Notes: generated by a model not told the origin, from the letters alone. DNA of 64,000 bases from an uncultured Gemmata sp. (GCA_937924775.1 CALDUT010000018.1:62001-126000), one strand, 5' to 3'; shown: positions 27,216-36,071, counted from the stretch's first letter. Program-made: numbers and translations.

Positions 27216-28910
27216 TTAGGTCACGTGTCGTAGTACCCCGATGGTGTCGGAAAATCCGACATCGCCGATCAGGCAGGGGTGCTTATACTGTTCGGGCGAT
27301 CCGCCGGTTTGGGCGAGCCGGTTGCGGTCCCATTGTGCCCAGGCCCCCGCCGGAATGAGGGCGGCTCGCAACGGCCCCAGGCGACCGCTGTCACGTTTGG
27401 CCGCGTATTCGACGTTCTCCATGCCCAATTGCTGATCGAATTCCCGCAGAAACTGCCGCAGCAGCGTTTCATTGGCCGCGTCGGGCTCTTCCAGGAAAAT
27501 CGCGTAATAGGGCTGTTGCTCATCCCACACCGGCGCGACACTGTACGCGGTGACCGGTTGCGGGATGCGCTGGGCTACCGCATCCATGGCCCGGGTGACG
27601 TGATATTCGCTCAGCTTCTCACCGGTCAGGTTGGCGAAACGGTGCCCTTTGCCGAGGAATTCGACCTCCGGTGTGCGGCCATAGAAGCCCGTGACGCGAA
27701 CCAGATCCGAAATGTGGTAACGATACAAGCCGTAGGCGGTGGTGGGCAGAATGTAGTAACTGCGGCCTTCGATCAACTCGTGGGCACCGACAACCGTGGG
27801 CTGTGGCGAGTCGATCTCCCCTTCGGGAATGAACTCGAAGTAGTGCGACCAGATATCGAGAACGCCACTGGCGGTGCCGCCCACCAGGGGGATGGTGAAG
27901 CGGCCTTCGCTGGCGAGCAACCCCAGATCGTGAATCGGCGGTTCGCCATAGTACCGGGGCAGTTGCCGCAAGTACGGCCCCATGCTGCCCCCGGTCCAGC
28001 AGTTGATGACGGTTCCTTCTGGCGGCCAGACATCTCGGGGGTAAAGCCGGCCGTGTTTCTCTGCGATGCGGCTCAGCTCGCGGGCCCGCAGTGGGTCCTT
28101 CTTCAACCGTGGGGTGAGCCAGGCGCGAATGTCGGTCGGGAGGTCGAGGTCGGTGCGGAGGGTGCCATCGTGTAGATCGCGGAGAAGGTACTCTTTTTCG
28201 GTGTCGAGCGTGCGGGCCAGTTGCACCAGGGTGCTGGGATTGGCCGCCATGAATTGCGACACATTGCGGCCCACCGAGAACCGCAACGCCACATAATAGC
28301 GGGCTTTCGCGTCTTTGATTTTGCCGGTGACATACGGCACCGCGTACATCCAGCGGATGAGCCGCTTTTGCACCATGGCGGTGTAGCCGGACAGATTGCC
28401 GCAGGGAATCCCCGCGGGTGTGCGGAATTCTTCAGGGTCGCCGGCCATCTGCACAATGGGCCGCATAGCGATACGCCGACCGCGGTTGTCACGGTACATC
28501 TTCACGCCCCACATGTTCCAGCCACGCCGATAGGCGGTCAGATACGCCTGGGTGACCGGAATGAGCTTGCGGCTGGCGGTGGTGCCGCTGGTGAGGGCGA
28601 ACATCAAGACGCGAGAATCGGTGAGCAGGGCCCGCGTCTGGCCGCGTTGGACCTTCTCAATATACGGAGCGACATACTCATACGGGGCGACCGGAACGCT
28701 GCGGCGGTAATCGGCGAGGGTGCGAATTGCCGCGAAGTGGTGATCGTGGCCAAACTGCGTGTCGGCTTGCGTGCGGAGAATGCGGAAGAGCAATTCGGTT
28801 TGTACCGTTTGTGGGTCGCTACAGGCAGCTTCAAACTGACGCAGCTGCCGCCGTATCGGGTAGGTGAGGAGTCGGCCCAATCGCACCAGCAAAAAACGTT
28901 TGAACGACAT
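27216..28910 (-). CDS. GH3-family acyl-adenylate-forming enzyme
   Basis: A 564-residue member of the GH3 family, known from plants as acyl acid-amido synthetases that adenylate a carboxylic acid and couple it to an amino acid. Motifs include MFALTSGTTASRKLIPVT (phosphate-binding loop), YYILPTTAYGLYRYHISDLV and GHRFANLTGEKLSE near the C-terminal domain. Bacterial GH3 proteins are mostly uncharacterised. It lies downstream of the alpha/beta hydrolase and the ketosynthase genes on the same strand, so it might activate the product of that cluster; this is inference. The ATG at 28910 (MSFKRFLLVRLGRL) starts the family homology. Confidence 0.85.
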   Translation of the reverse strand: MSFKRFLLVRLGRLLTYPIRRQLRQFEAACSDPQTVQTELLFRILRTQADTQFGHDHHFAAIRTLADYRRSVPVAPYEYVAPYIEKVQRGQTRALLTDSRVLMFALTSGTTASRKLIPVTQAYLTAYRRGWNMWGVKMYRDNRGRRIAMRPIVQMAGDPEEFRTPAGIPCGNLSGYTAMVQKRLIRWMYAVPYVTGKIKDAKARYYVALRFSVGRNVSQFMAANPSTLVQLARTLDTEKEYLLRDLHDGTLRTDLDLPTDIRAWLTPRLKKDPLRARELSRIAEKHGRLYPRDVWPPEGTVINCWTGGSMGPYLRQLPRYYGEPPIHDLGLLASEGRFTIPLVGGTASGVLDIWSHYFEFIPEGEIDSPQPTVVGAHELIEGRSYYILPTTAYGLYRYHISDLVRVTGFYGRTPEVEFLGKGHRFANLTGEKLSEYHVTRAMDAVAQRIPQPVTAYSVAPVWDEQQPYYAIFLEEPDAANETLLRQFLREFDQQLGMENVEYAAKRDSGRLGPLRAALIPAGAWAQWDRNRLAQTGGSPEQYKHPCLIGDVGFSDTIGVLRHVT

Positions 28911-29082
28911 GGTTTCACCTGCGCAACAACCCAGCCCACGACAGGCGGCCGTGGGCTGGGCGAAGGGCGAAGGAACGAGGCGCCCGGAATGCCATTCCAT
29001 GGCAACAGAAGCCGATGACACCGTATCGCGTTCATCGGGGGTGTTATCCCCCGGGGCTAGGCCGGCTTGCGGGATGGCCCTG

Positions 29083-30078
29083 TCAGCGGGATTGAAGGGC
29101 CGGTTCGAACTGACCGGCCAGGAACCGGTCGAAGAATTCCACGACCATGCGGTTGTATTCCTCTCCGGCGACATGCAAAGCCTGATTGTGTTTGGCCTTG
29201 GGAACAATCCAGAGTTTTTTGGGTTCCCCGGTGGCCCGATCGAAGATTTTGCGGGCCATATCGGGTTTGATGTAGGTATCGGCTTCGCCGTGGATCATCA
29301 ACAACGGCCGGTACAGCCGGGCCGCGGCTTTTTCCACACTCGGGTAATGAACGCCGCGGTTGCGGGCGACTTTTTTGACCCCCAGCGTGCCAATCAAGCT
29401 ATAAAACCACACGGGCAGTGCCCGCTGGATGCGGTGGGCCCCGCTGTAAATTTGAATCCAGCGCTGCATGTAGGGCACCATGGTGGTATGGGTGCCATAC
29501 ATGCCATCGGTGACGACGCAGCGAATCCACGGGTCGCTGGCCGCGACAATCACGCCGGTGCTGCCCCCTTTGCTGATGCCGAAAAGGCCGATGCCCCGCG
29601 GGTCAGCATCGAGGCGGCGGCGGAGGTATTCGACCGCGGTTCGCATGTCGGCCACGTCGCGGTCGGTCACCCATTGCAGCGGTTCGTAGTGGGGGTCGCG
29701 TTCGCTGTCGCCATGGTTGCGGGGTTCCATGGCGAAAATGTCGTAGCCCGCTTCCAGGAGGGATTGGCAGTATTGCTTGCAGGCCCAGCGGTTGGAGCCG
29801 AATTCGAGGCCAAAGAGGATCACCCCGCGGCGTTGCGGGGCGGTGGTCCGCAGGTAACAGCCGCGGAGCAGAAGCCCGTCGGCGGCGGTGAGGACCACAT
29901 CCTCGGCGCGCGGGTCGGGTTCGCCCCGGGGCACGATGAAAAGTGGCTTTTCCTGAAAAATCCGCGTCAGAAAGCCCATGTAGCGCCAGCGGACCCACAA
30001 GTACGCGACCGCCAGCGCCAACCCATACAGGATCGGCGGAACGGCGACAAACAGCGTAACATACAGCCAAAAAACCAC
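29083..30078 (-). CDS. Membrane-anchored alpha/beta hydrolase
   Basis: A 331-residue protein with one N-terminal transmembrane helix (about 4-28). The hydrolase domain has AMEPRNHGDS, the nucleophile GISKGGSTG (G-x-S-x-G-G), a likely Asp in MIHGEADTYI and a His in PKAKHNQAL. This catalytic set fits serine esterases or peptidases of the alpha/beta fold; the substrate is not readable. It starts at GTG with a GGAGGTG ribosome binding site 7 bases before. It lies 172 bases before GH3 and 287 bases after the ketosynthase gene, all on the minus strand, so cotranscription with either is possible. Confidence 0.85.
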   Translation of the reverse strand: MVFWLYVTLFVAVPPILYGLALAVAYLWVRWRYMGFLTRIFQEKPLFIVPRGEPDPRAEDVVLTAADGLLLRGCYLRTTAPQRRGVILFGLEFGSNRWACKQYCQSLLEAGYDIFAMEPRNHGDSERDPHYEPLQWVTDRDVADMRTAVEYLRRRLDADPRGIGLFGISKGGSTGVIVAASDPWIRCVVTDGMYGTHTTMVPYMQRWIQIYSGAHRIQRALPVWFYSLIGTLGVKKVARNRGVHYPSVEKAAARLYRPLLMIHGEADTYIKPDMARKIFDRATGEPKKLWIVPKAKHNQALHVAGEEYNRMVVEFFDRFLAGQFEPALQSR

Positions 30079-30365
30079 TGAGCCACCTCCGCAAAGTACG
30101 CCGTGTTGTCGGGGGGAACGTTTCCACTCGGTCGGGAGTGTCCAGGGTATGCCGAGTGAGCCAACGTTGTCAAACTTCAGTCGTGAAACTCAAATTGTTG
30201 ATTATATGCCGCCAGTTGCACTGTCCAGATTTTGGACTGACACTGCCGGCGGAATTTTTCAGCTGTCACCTCAACGAGGGTAGCCAACTGGGCTTCGGGT
30301 TCATCGTGTCATCGCTCTATCGAGGGGCGAAGTTGTTCCAGGGTGCCAGAACTGGGGGCTTGGTG

Positions 30366-31658
30366 TTAGTCGGTATAGGCACTGACCACGAGGGCGACGT
30401 TTTGCCCGCCGAAGCCGAAGCTGTTGGACAGGGCATGGTGGAAACGGGCTTCGCGGGCCCGGTTGGGGACGTAATCGAGGTCGCATTCCGGGTCCGGTGT
30501 CTGATAGTTGATGGTCGGCGGGATAACACCCTGACGCAAGGCCATGACAGTAATAATCAGTTCGACCGCCCCGGCGGCGGCAATCAAGTGGCCCAGCATA
30601 CTTTTGCTGCTGGAAATGGGAATCTGGTAGGCCTGAGCGCCAAAAACAGCTTTGATGGCTTTGGTTTCGGCCACGTCGTTGGCCTGGGTACTGGTGCCGT
30701 GGGCGTTGATGTAGCCAATGTCGGCAGGTTGGAGATGGGCATCGGCGATGGCCTCGGCCATGGCGCGGATGGCGCCTTGGCCGTCCGGATGGGGGTCGGT
30801 CATGCGGAAGGCATCAGCGGTGGAACCATAGCCGGTCAGTTCGGCCAGGATAGGGGCTTGCCGGGCTTTGGCGTGTTCGAGTTCTTCCAGAACCAGAAGT
30901 CCGGCCCCTTCGCCGATAACGAAGCCGTCGCGGGTGCGATCGAAGGGGCGGCTGGCGGTCTGGGGGCTATCGTTGCGTTGCGAGAGGGCGGTGAGCCGGT
31001 TGAAGCCACTGATGCCCAACGGCGTGATCATACTGTGCGAGCCGCCGGCGAGAATAACGTCGGCCTCGTTGGCCCGGATCATTTCCATCGCTTCGCCGAT
31101 GGCTTGGGAGCTGGCGGCACAGGCGGTTTGGCACGAAGCAAAAGGCCCCTCGAGGACAAATTCGTTGGCCAGTTGCCCGCTGGGAACGAACATTTCCTGT
31201 TCTTTTTCTTGCGGCCCGTTGAGCCGTTGATAAAGCCAGCCGACCGCTTCGCGGATGTTGCATGTTCGTTCGCCTGGGGCGGTGGCCTTCGCCGTACTGG
31301 TGACGAGGGCTTCAAAATCCTCCTTGCCTTCGCCAGAACCCAAGTACACCCCCATGCGGGTCCGGTCGCCGCGCACTTCCAAGAGTCCGGCTTCGGCCAA
31401 GGCCATTTTGCCGGCCGCCAAGGCGTACTGGGTGTTGACGCCGAAGTTGCGGAATCGCTGCGCATCGGGAATGTATCGGGCGAGGTCGAAGTTCTTGACT
31501 TCGGAGGCGAAGGTGGTGGGGAAGGTGCGGGCGTCGAAGTGGGTGATCGGGCCGACCGCGGTCTGACCTTCGACCGACGCGGCAAACAATTCCCCGACGC
31601 TGTGCCCCAGCGGGGTGATCACGCCCATACCGGTAATAACGACTCGTCTGCGCATCAT
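30366..31658 (-). CDS. Beta-ketoacyl-ACP synthase II type (active ketosynthase)
   Basis: A 430-residue thiolase-fold condensing enzyme with all catalytic residues: Cys180 in QTACAASSQA, His320 in INAHGTSTQAND and His357 with Lys352 in SSKSMLGHLIAAAG. It resembles FabF, which elongates acyl-ACP with malonyl-ACP. It is the last gene of a minus-strand run that includes a ketosynthase-like protein lacking the Cys, a dehydratase, ACP, FabG and a second hotdog protein. In type II polyketide and aryl polyene systems an active KS pairs with an inactive chain-length factor; the same arrangement is suggested here by inference. A housekeeping fatty-acid role cannot be excluded. Two adjacent ATG codons (31658 and 31655) are possible starts. 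Confidence 0.93.
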   Translation of the reverse strand: MMRRRVVITGMGVITPLGHSVGELFAASVEGQTAVGPITHFDARTFPTTFASEVKNFDLARYIPDAQRFRNFGVNTQYALAAGKMALAEAGLLEVRGDRTRMGVYLGSGEGKEDFEALVTSTAKATAPGERTCNIREAVGWLYQRLNGPQEKEQEMFVPSGQLANEFVLEGPFASCQTACAASSQAIGEAMEMIRANEADVILAGGSHSMITPLGISGFNRLTALSQRNDSPQTASRPFDRTRDGFVIGEGAGLLVLEELEHAKARQAPILAELTGYGSTADAFRMTDPHPDGQGAIRAMAEAIADAHLQPADIGYINAHGTSTQANDVAETKAIKAVFGAQAYQIPISSSKSMLGHLIAAAGAVELIITVMALRQGVIPPTINYQTPDPECDLDYVPNRAREARFHHALSNSFGFGGQNVALVVSAYTD

Positions 31659-31774
31659 GATTGGTAGTTGTGTCGCAATGGGGGCCGGGCCTCCCAAAAG
31701 TCACTCCTGGGGCGATGGTTGCCGTGGGGTCGCGGCTGTTTGTGTGCTTCTTTCTTGTTGTTTTCTACCAAGGC

Positions 31775-33049
31775 TTAGGGATTCCACCTCCTGATAACCG
31801 CGGCGGCGCATTGGCCGAGGGCGGTGTAGGAAACTTTGACCGCGTAGGGTCGGGTGACCGGCCGCGGGCTACCGGTGTGTACAAAAATTGGACAGGCCGG
31901 GTCCGGTTGTGTGTGATTGATCGTACCGGGGAGCTGTCCGTGCTGGAGGGCGAAGACACTGGCGGCCAGTTCCATCAGTCCGGAGGCGGCACCGAGGTTG
32001 CCGAATTGCGGAAGTGGTGCGTACACCGGGGTTTGCGTCCCAAACACTTCGGCAATGCCTCGGGCTTCGAAGGCATCGCCGGCGGTGGTGCCGGTGCCGT
32101 GGGCATTCACATGGTCCACGTCCGCAGGGGTAATGTTGGCCGTGGCCAGAGCGTGGCGAATGACACGGGCCAGGCCGGCGCCGCTCAGGCCCCGATCAAC
32201 GCCGCTGGCCCAACTGACGACTTCCCCAAGAATGTGGGTCCCGCGGCGGGTGGCGTGGTCGAGGTCTTCGAGGATGAAAACGGCGGCCCCTTCGCCGGAA
32301 ACAGTACCGTCGCGGGTGACATCGAAGGGGCGAACGGCCCCAGCGGGGTCGTCGTTGCGCCGGGACAATTGCAAAAACAGGTTGTAACGTGCGAGCGTGA
32401 TTGGGTTGAGCCGGCCTTCACTGCTACCGACCACCATGACATCCGCGGCCCCGCGGCGGATGATCCGCCCGGCTTCAGCCAGGGCGACCAAGCCGGCCGC
32501 ATCCCCGGGAATTTGGGTGTTACTGGGGCCTTGAATGTCGTACAAAATGGTGGTGTGGCAGGCGGGCATGTTGGGCAGGTATTTTAGCATCCACATGGGG
32601 GTGATTTCGTTGAGACCGTCGCGGCCCCAGGTGGCGTAGCTGACCGTTTCTCCATCCGGCGCGGTGAGTTTGGCCGCGGCGGCCATGTCGTTGAGGTCGG
32701 TGGCTCCCATCAGGGACGCGAACTCAATGCCGATGCGGTGGGGAGGAACCGTGCCTTTGCCCAAACCGGCGTTCTGCATCGCCAATTGCGAGCCGATGAC
32801 ACCCAACTCGACGGTACGAGCCATCGCGTTGAGCGTTTTGCGGTAACTTTTCTCGATCATCGCCTTGGCGGAGAAGCCCGGTACTTCGCCGGCGATGTGT
32901 GTCGGCAGGAGCGAGGCATCGGTCAGCGAAATGGTACGAATACCACTGGTTCCAGCGACCAGAGCCTGCCAGAAGGCCTCGGGAGTCAGACCCAACGGGC
33001 TGAGAACCCCCAAGCCGGTCAAGACCAGACGACGGGAACGACTTACCAT
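31775..33049 (-). CDS. Ketosynthase-like protein lacking the catalytic Cys (chain-length-factor-like)
   Basis: A 424-residue KAS fold protein (RRLVLTGLGVLSPLG start). Where active enzymes have T-x-x-x-A-C, this has GPSNTQIPGD, so the nucleophile is Asp183. The first His is kept (H317 in VNAHGTGTTAGD), but the second His is Asn351 and the supporting Lys is Leu346 in LPQFGNLGAASG. It cannot condense by the normal mechanism. It lies 116 bases upstream of the intact ketosynthase, which suggests an obligate KS/chain-length-factor-like heterodimer, as in type II polyketide synthases (where the change is usually Cys to Gln); Asp is unusual. The interpretation is inferred from the substitutions and neighbourhood. 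Confidence 0.88.
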   Translation of the reverse strand: MVSRSRRLVLTGLGVLSPLGLTPEAFWQALVAGTSGIRTISLTDASLLPTHIAGEVPGFSAKAMIEKSYRKTLNAMARTVELGVIGSQLAMQNAGLGKGTVPPHRIGIEFASLMGATDLNDMAAAAKLTAPDGETVSYATWGRDGLNEITPMWMLKYLPNMPACHTTILYDIQGPSNTQIPGDAAGLVALAEAGRIIRRGAADVMVVGSSEGRLNPITLARYNLFLQLSRRNDDPAGAVRPFDVTRDGTVSGEGAAVFILEDLDHATRRGTHILGEVVSWASGVDRGLSGAGLARVIRHALATANITPADVDHVNAHGTGTTAGDAFEARGIAEVFGTQTPVYAPLPQFGNLGAASGLMELAASVFALQHGQLPGTINHTQPDPACPIFVHTGSPRPVTRPYAVKVSYTALGQCAAAVIRRWNP

Positions 33050-33220
33050 GGGTCAGACACTCGGATCCAATCCTCCCGGCCGATCACCGGTGTTCCTTCT
33101 CAAGTGTTAGTGCATAGCGACCGCCAACTTGCGGAAAGTTGGCCGAAGCTGCGGAATTCCCAACCCAGGAAATTCGGGTGGTATTGGTAATTTGGGTTGT
33201 TGGGGATGTCTGGTTAAACA

Positions 33221-33243
33221 CATAAAGCCCCGGATGGGGCCTC
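33221..33243 (-). terminator. Intrinsic terminator or attenuator between the dehydratase and ketosynthase genes
   Basis: On the minus strand, GCCCC-ATCC-GGGGC is followed by TTTATG. It lies 60 bases after the FabZ-like stop and 170 bases before the KS-like start. It suggests that the hotdog-FabG-ACP-FabZ group ends here, or that transcription into the ketosynthases is attenuated. The stem is short, so this is moderate evidence. Confidence 0.55.
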
Positions 33244-33299
33244 CTTGTCCTGCGTGTGTCCAATTTCTGGACAGGGCGATGCGCTGCTCTTATCTGCCC

Positions 33300-33785
33300 T
33301 TATCCGCCGGGCGATTGGCGCACCGCTTCGGCCATTTGCAACAGCTGCGCCAATTCGCCGCTGAAGACAAATTTCGTGTCGGGTAGCCCCGGTGGCAACT
33401 GCGCTGCGCTGACGTGAGCGAACATAATTTCCGCCTCGGCGAGCAGTTCGGTTCCACTGTGGGCGGTGGCCAGAACCCGGGCCCCAGTATCGTTGAGATC
33501 GACCAAGGTGGTGGTGTAGGTCAGTTGTTCGCCCGGCATCGCCTCGCGGTGAAACTTCACGTTGTTCATTTTCGCGAGAACGACATTCTTCTGATAGTTG
33601 TTGGCTTGGCCCACCAAAATCCCACCGGTTTGGGCCAAGCCTTCGAGGATCAGCGGCCCCGGCATGACCGGATAGCCGGGGAAATGATCGGCGAAGTGAT
33701 CCTCGGCGAAGCTGAGATTCTTCACGGCGGTCGCGGACTTGCCCGACTCGAAGGCGGTGAATCGGTCAATCCACGTCCAACGCAT
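33300..33785 (-). CDS. 3-hydroxyacyl-ACP dehydratase, FabZ/FabA-like hotdog protein
   Basis: A 161-residue hotdog-fold protein. HFADHFPGYPVMPGPLILEG holds the catalytic His34 and Glu48 in the usual spacing of FabZ. FabZ dehydrates 3-hydroxyacyl-ACP to trans-2-enoyl-ACP. The N-terminal IDRF and central VVLAKMNNVKFHR strand fit the family. It belongs to the same unit as the ACP (31-base gap) and FabG genes. The other hotdog gene at 35.0 kb aligns with it without gaps at the active site but has Gln at position 48, so only this one looks competent as a dehydratase. Confidence 0.88.
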   Translation of the reverse strand: MRWTWIDRFTAFESGKSATAVKNLSFAEDHFADHFPGYPVMPGPLILEGLAQTGGILVGQANNYQKNVVLAKMNNVKFHREAMPGEQLTYTTTLVDLNDTGARVLATAHSGTELLAEAEIMFAHVSAAQLPPGLPDTKFVFSGELAQLLQMAEAVRQSPGG

Positions 33786-33816
33786 GATGATGCGGCTCCC
33801 TAAACGGAGGGGGTGA

Positions 33817-34206
33817 TCAATTTTTGGCCAGTTTGGTTTCCAGGTAGCGTGTGATCAGATCGACCGTGAAGAGGTCTTCAACTTTATCCAAGCGTGGATC
33901 TTTTTTGAATTCGCTCAGGTCGGCGTAGGGCATTTGCTTTTCGAGCGCTTGCAACCCGGCGGGGGTGACCATGCCGTTGGCGACGTAGGTAGCATCCCCC
34001 TGGAAGATCGACTCGGGGAAGAGTTCTTCGCGGGGAATCTGCACACCGAATTGTTTTTCGAGTCGAAAAACGATGTCGAGAAAGTCGATGGATTCAGCCC
34101 CCAGGTCGGCTTTGAGCCGGGCGTTGGGCGTCACCTGGTCGTCGTCCACGCTGAGGGCATCCACCAGCGTGGTCCGGACTTTAGCGAAGATTTCATCGCG
34201 AGTCAT
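33817..34206 (-). CDS. Acyl carrier protein with an internal insertion
   Basis: A 129-residue acyl carrier protein. The phosphopantetheine attachment site is Ser39 in LGAESIDFLD. The first half matches standard ACP (about 80 residues), then a segment of about 45 residues (about 62-108), with FPESIFQGDATYVANGMVTP and KQMPYADLSEFKK, is placed before the last helix, DLFTVDLITRYLETKL. The insertion may shape recognition by the cluster's enzymes. The ATG at 34206 is preferred over an upstream in-frame codon because it starts directly at the ACP domain and is preceded by GGGAG. The gap to the FabG gene is 22 bases. Confidence 0.9.
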   Translation of the reverse strand: MTRDEIFAKVRTTLVDALSVDDDQVTPNARLKADLGAESIDFLDIVFRLEKQFGVQIPREELFPESIFQGDATYVANGMVTPAGLQALEKQMPYADLSEFKKDPRLDKVEDLFTVDLITRYLETKLAKN

Positions 34207-34228
34207 GATCGCTACTCCCAGTGGCCCA

Positions 34229-34993
34229 TCAGCCGGACACCGCGCCGAGGCTGAGGCCCCCATCTACCGTGATCACTTGCCCGGTAATGTACGCCGCCGC
34301 GGGGCTGCACAAGAAGACGACGACGTTGGCAATGTCGTCGGGCGTCCCCAGCCGTTTGGCGGGAATGAGCTTTTTGAGGTTCTCTTCCCCGGCCATGGTC
34401 CGCACGGCCTGGCTCATGTCGGTGGCGATAAACCCCGGGGCTACGGCGTTCACCAGGACATTCCGCCCGGCCAATTCCGCGGCCAACACCCGCGTGAAGC
34501 TATTGATCGCCCCTTTGCTGGCCGCGTAATTGGCTTGCCCCTTATTCACATGATCGGCTGCGATACTCGAAACATTCACAATCCGTCCGGAGCGTTGCTT
34601 GAACGCCATCGGTTTGGCCACCGCCTTACAAAAGGCGAAAGTCCCGGTCAGATTGGTGGTTACGACCGTGTTCCAGTCGTCCCAGTCCATCTGCACGAAA
34701 AGTTTGTCACGAATGACTCCGGCGTTGTTGACCAGAATATCAACTCGCCCGTGTTCTTCCAGCACGGCACCGATCACCCGATCGGCGGTCGTCGCGTCGC
34801 CGACATCGCCCTGCACCCCTTTCGCCACCCCGCCCAAAGCCGCGACTTCCTGTTCCAACTGCAGAGCTGCGTCTTGGTGGCTGTGATAGACAAAGGTGAC
34901 TTTAGCCCCTTCACGGGCTAGGGCCGTGACAATGCCGCGTCCTATACCGCGGCTGCCGCCGGTGACAACAGCGATTTGATCCTTCAACAGCAT
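34229..34993 (-). CDS. fabG: 3-oxoacyl-ACP reductase FabG
   Basis: A 254-residue SDR with GGSRGIG (12-18), NNAG (89-92), the catalytic VNVSSIA Ser, and Tyr156/Lys160 in NYAASKGAI. It reduces 3-oxoacyl-ACP with NADPH. Its place 22 bases before the ACP gene and 9 bases after the hotdog gene shows it is in one operon with them. It is closer to canonical FabG than the unlinked SDR at 8 kb. Product and chain length depend on the ketosynthase pair. Confidence 0.92.
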   Translation of the reverse strand: MLLKDQIAVVTGGSRGIGRGIVTALAREGAKVTFVYHSHQDAALQLEQEVAALGGVAKGVQGDVGDATTADRVIGAVLEEHGRVDILVNNAGVIRDKLFVQMDWDDWNTVVTTNLTGTFAFCKAVAKPMAFKQRSGRIVNVSSIAADHVNKGQANYAASKGAINSFTRVLAAELAGRNVLVNAVAPGFIATDMSQAVRTMAGEENLKKLIPAKRLGTPDDIANVVVFLCSPAAAYITGQVITVDGGLSLGAVSG

Positions 34994-35002
34994 GATCCAT
35001 CC

Positions 35003-35506
35003 TCAGTCGGCTTTCCCAGCTGGGCGTAAGGCCCCTGTCAGCAGCGACCAGCGGCGTTTCCAATGCTCCAGCAACTGTGCATCGGCGGCGTCCCCCGCGG
35101 GGCCGCGAGCCGCCAGCGCGTAACCGTGGAGGGTGAACTGCGCGGTAACCGTGGATTCGCCCGCGTCGTTGGCTCCTTTTCCTTTAAACGTTGCCGTGGC
35201 GGCCGCCGCGTCGGTTTTCGTCAATTCCACGGTGATGTCGAGGCGGCGGCCCGGGAGCATGAACGTCCCGTATTTCACTTGTTTCAGTTCCCGCAGCACG
35301 ATCACCGGGTGTTGGAAGTTCGTGGTGGCTCGCCACAACCACGCTGCCGCTTCCACACACGCTTGCAGCATCAGAACGCCCGGCATGATCGGGAATTGCG
35401 GAAAGTGATCCGCGAGGTATTCTTCGCCCAAGGCCAAATATTTGGCGGCCGTGAGGGATTGGCCCGGTTCCCAGCGGTCAATCCGGTCGATCAGGTGGAA
35501 CCGCAT
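35003..35506 (-). CDS. FabZ-like hotdog protein with Glu to Gln active-site change
   Basis: A 167-residue hotdog protein at the head of the cluster. Its DHFPQFPIMPGVLMLQAC keeps His34 but has Gln48 where the dehydratase paralogue has the catalytic Glu48. It may therefore bind acyl-ACP without dehydrating, or catalyse another step. The C-terminal helical tail (about 130-167) is absent from typical FabZ. It ends 9 bases before FabG, so the two are very likely cotranscribed. The ATG at 35506 (MRFHLIDRIDRWEPG) matches the start of the paralogue (MRWTWIDRFTAFESG); an upstream in-frame start would add 10 unaligned residues. Confidence 0.8.
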   Translation of the reverse strand: MRFHLIDRIDRWEPGQSLTAAKYLALGEEYLADHFPQFPIMPGVLMLQACVEAAAWLWRATTNFQHPVIVLRELKQVKYGTFMLPGRRLDITVELTKTDAAAATATFKGKGANDAGESTVTAQFTLHGYALAARGPAGDAADAQLLEHWKRRWSLLTGALRPAGKAD

Positions 35507-35690
35507 CCCGCTATTGCTCCTCAAATACCGGACCACATTAAAGAAGGAAGTATATCAGCCGCTCGCGAAACGGACAGCCCCGATGGCCACGCTTCACAAT
35601 CGATAGCTGTCATCTTGTCGCGGCGGTGAGTTGACCTTGCCCGAATTGACCAGCGGTGCTAATTCCTCAAGCTCTTGGGGAGGATTGATC

Positions 35691-36071
35691 ATGCGATACA
35701 GTCTCCTGCTTGTCCCTGTGGCCATGACTGTCAGCTATGCGGTGGTGTTCTCCACACTGTCGAACCGGGGGGACGACGCAACCGCTCCCAAAGAACCGGT
35801 ACCGGTTGCGGTCGCTGCCCCCCGGTTCTCGCATGTGGTGGAACTGATCGACACCGAAGGCCTGCTCGACCCACCCCCGCGGCCCGAAACCGGCGTGCCC
35901 TTCGATCCCACCGAACCACTCGAACCCGCCGTGGCCACCGCGCTGGCCGATGACGGGCCCACCGCCCCACCTCCGCGGCCGATCGGCGATTCTCCGGCTC
36001 TGGCCCCTTCACCGCGGGCGCTGTCGGAGCCGCCGGTGGCCCCGCACCCCCGGGCCCTCTTCCCCGATTGA
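35691..36071 (+). CDS. Small proline-rich secreted protein of unknown function
   Basis: A 126-residue protein with an N-terminal hydrophobic stretch (MRYSLLLVPVAMTVSYAVVF) and a low-complexity Pro/Ala/Glu-rich remainder. No domain is recognised. GGGAGGA directly upstream (35677-35683) supports the ATG at 35691. It is divergent from the fatty-acid type cluster and 90 bases before another small secreted protein, so the two may be cotranscribed. Confidence 0.55.
   Translation: MRYSLLLVPVAMTVSYAVVFSTLSNRGDDATAPKEPVPVAVAAPRFSHVVELIDTEGLLDPPPRPETGVPFDPTEPLEPAVATALADDGPTAPPPRPIGDSPALAPSPRALSEPPVAPHPRALFPD

Noticed and set aside
30220-30240. GTCCA/TGGAC hairpin after the ketosynthase gene
   Set aside because: A 5-bp stem with a loop of about 6 bases and no T-tract is too weak for a terminator call.
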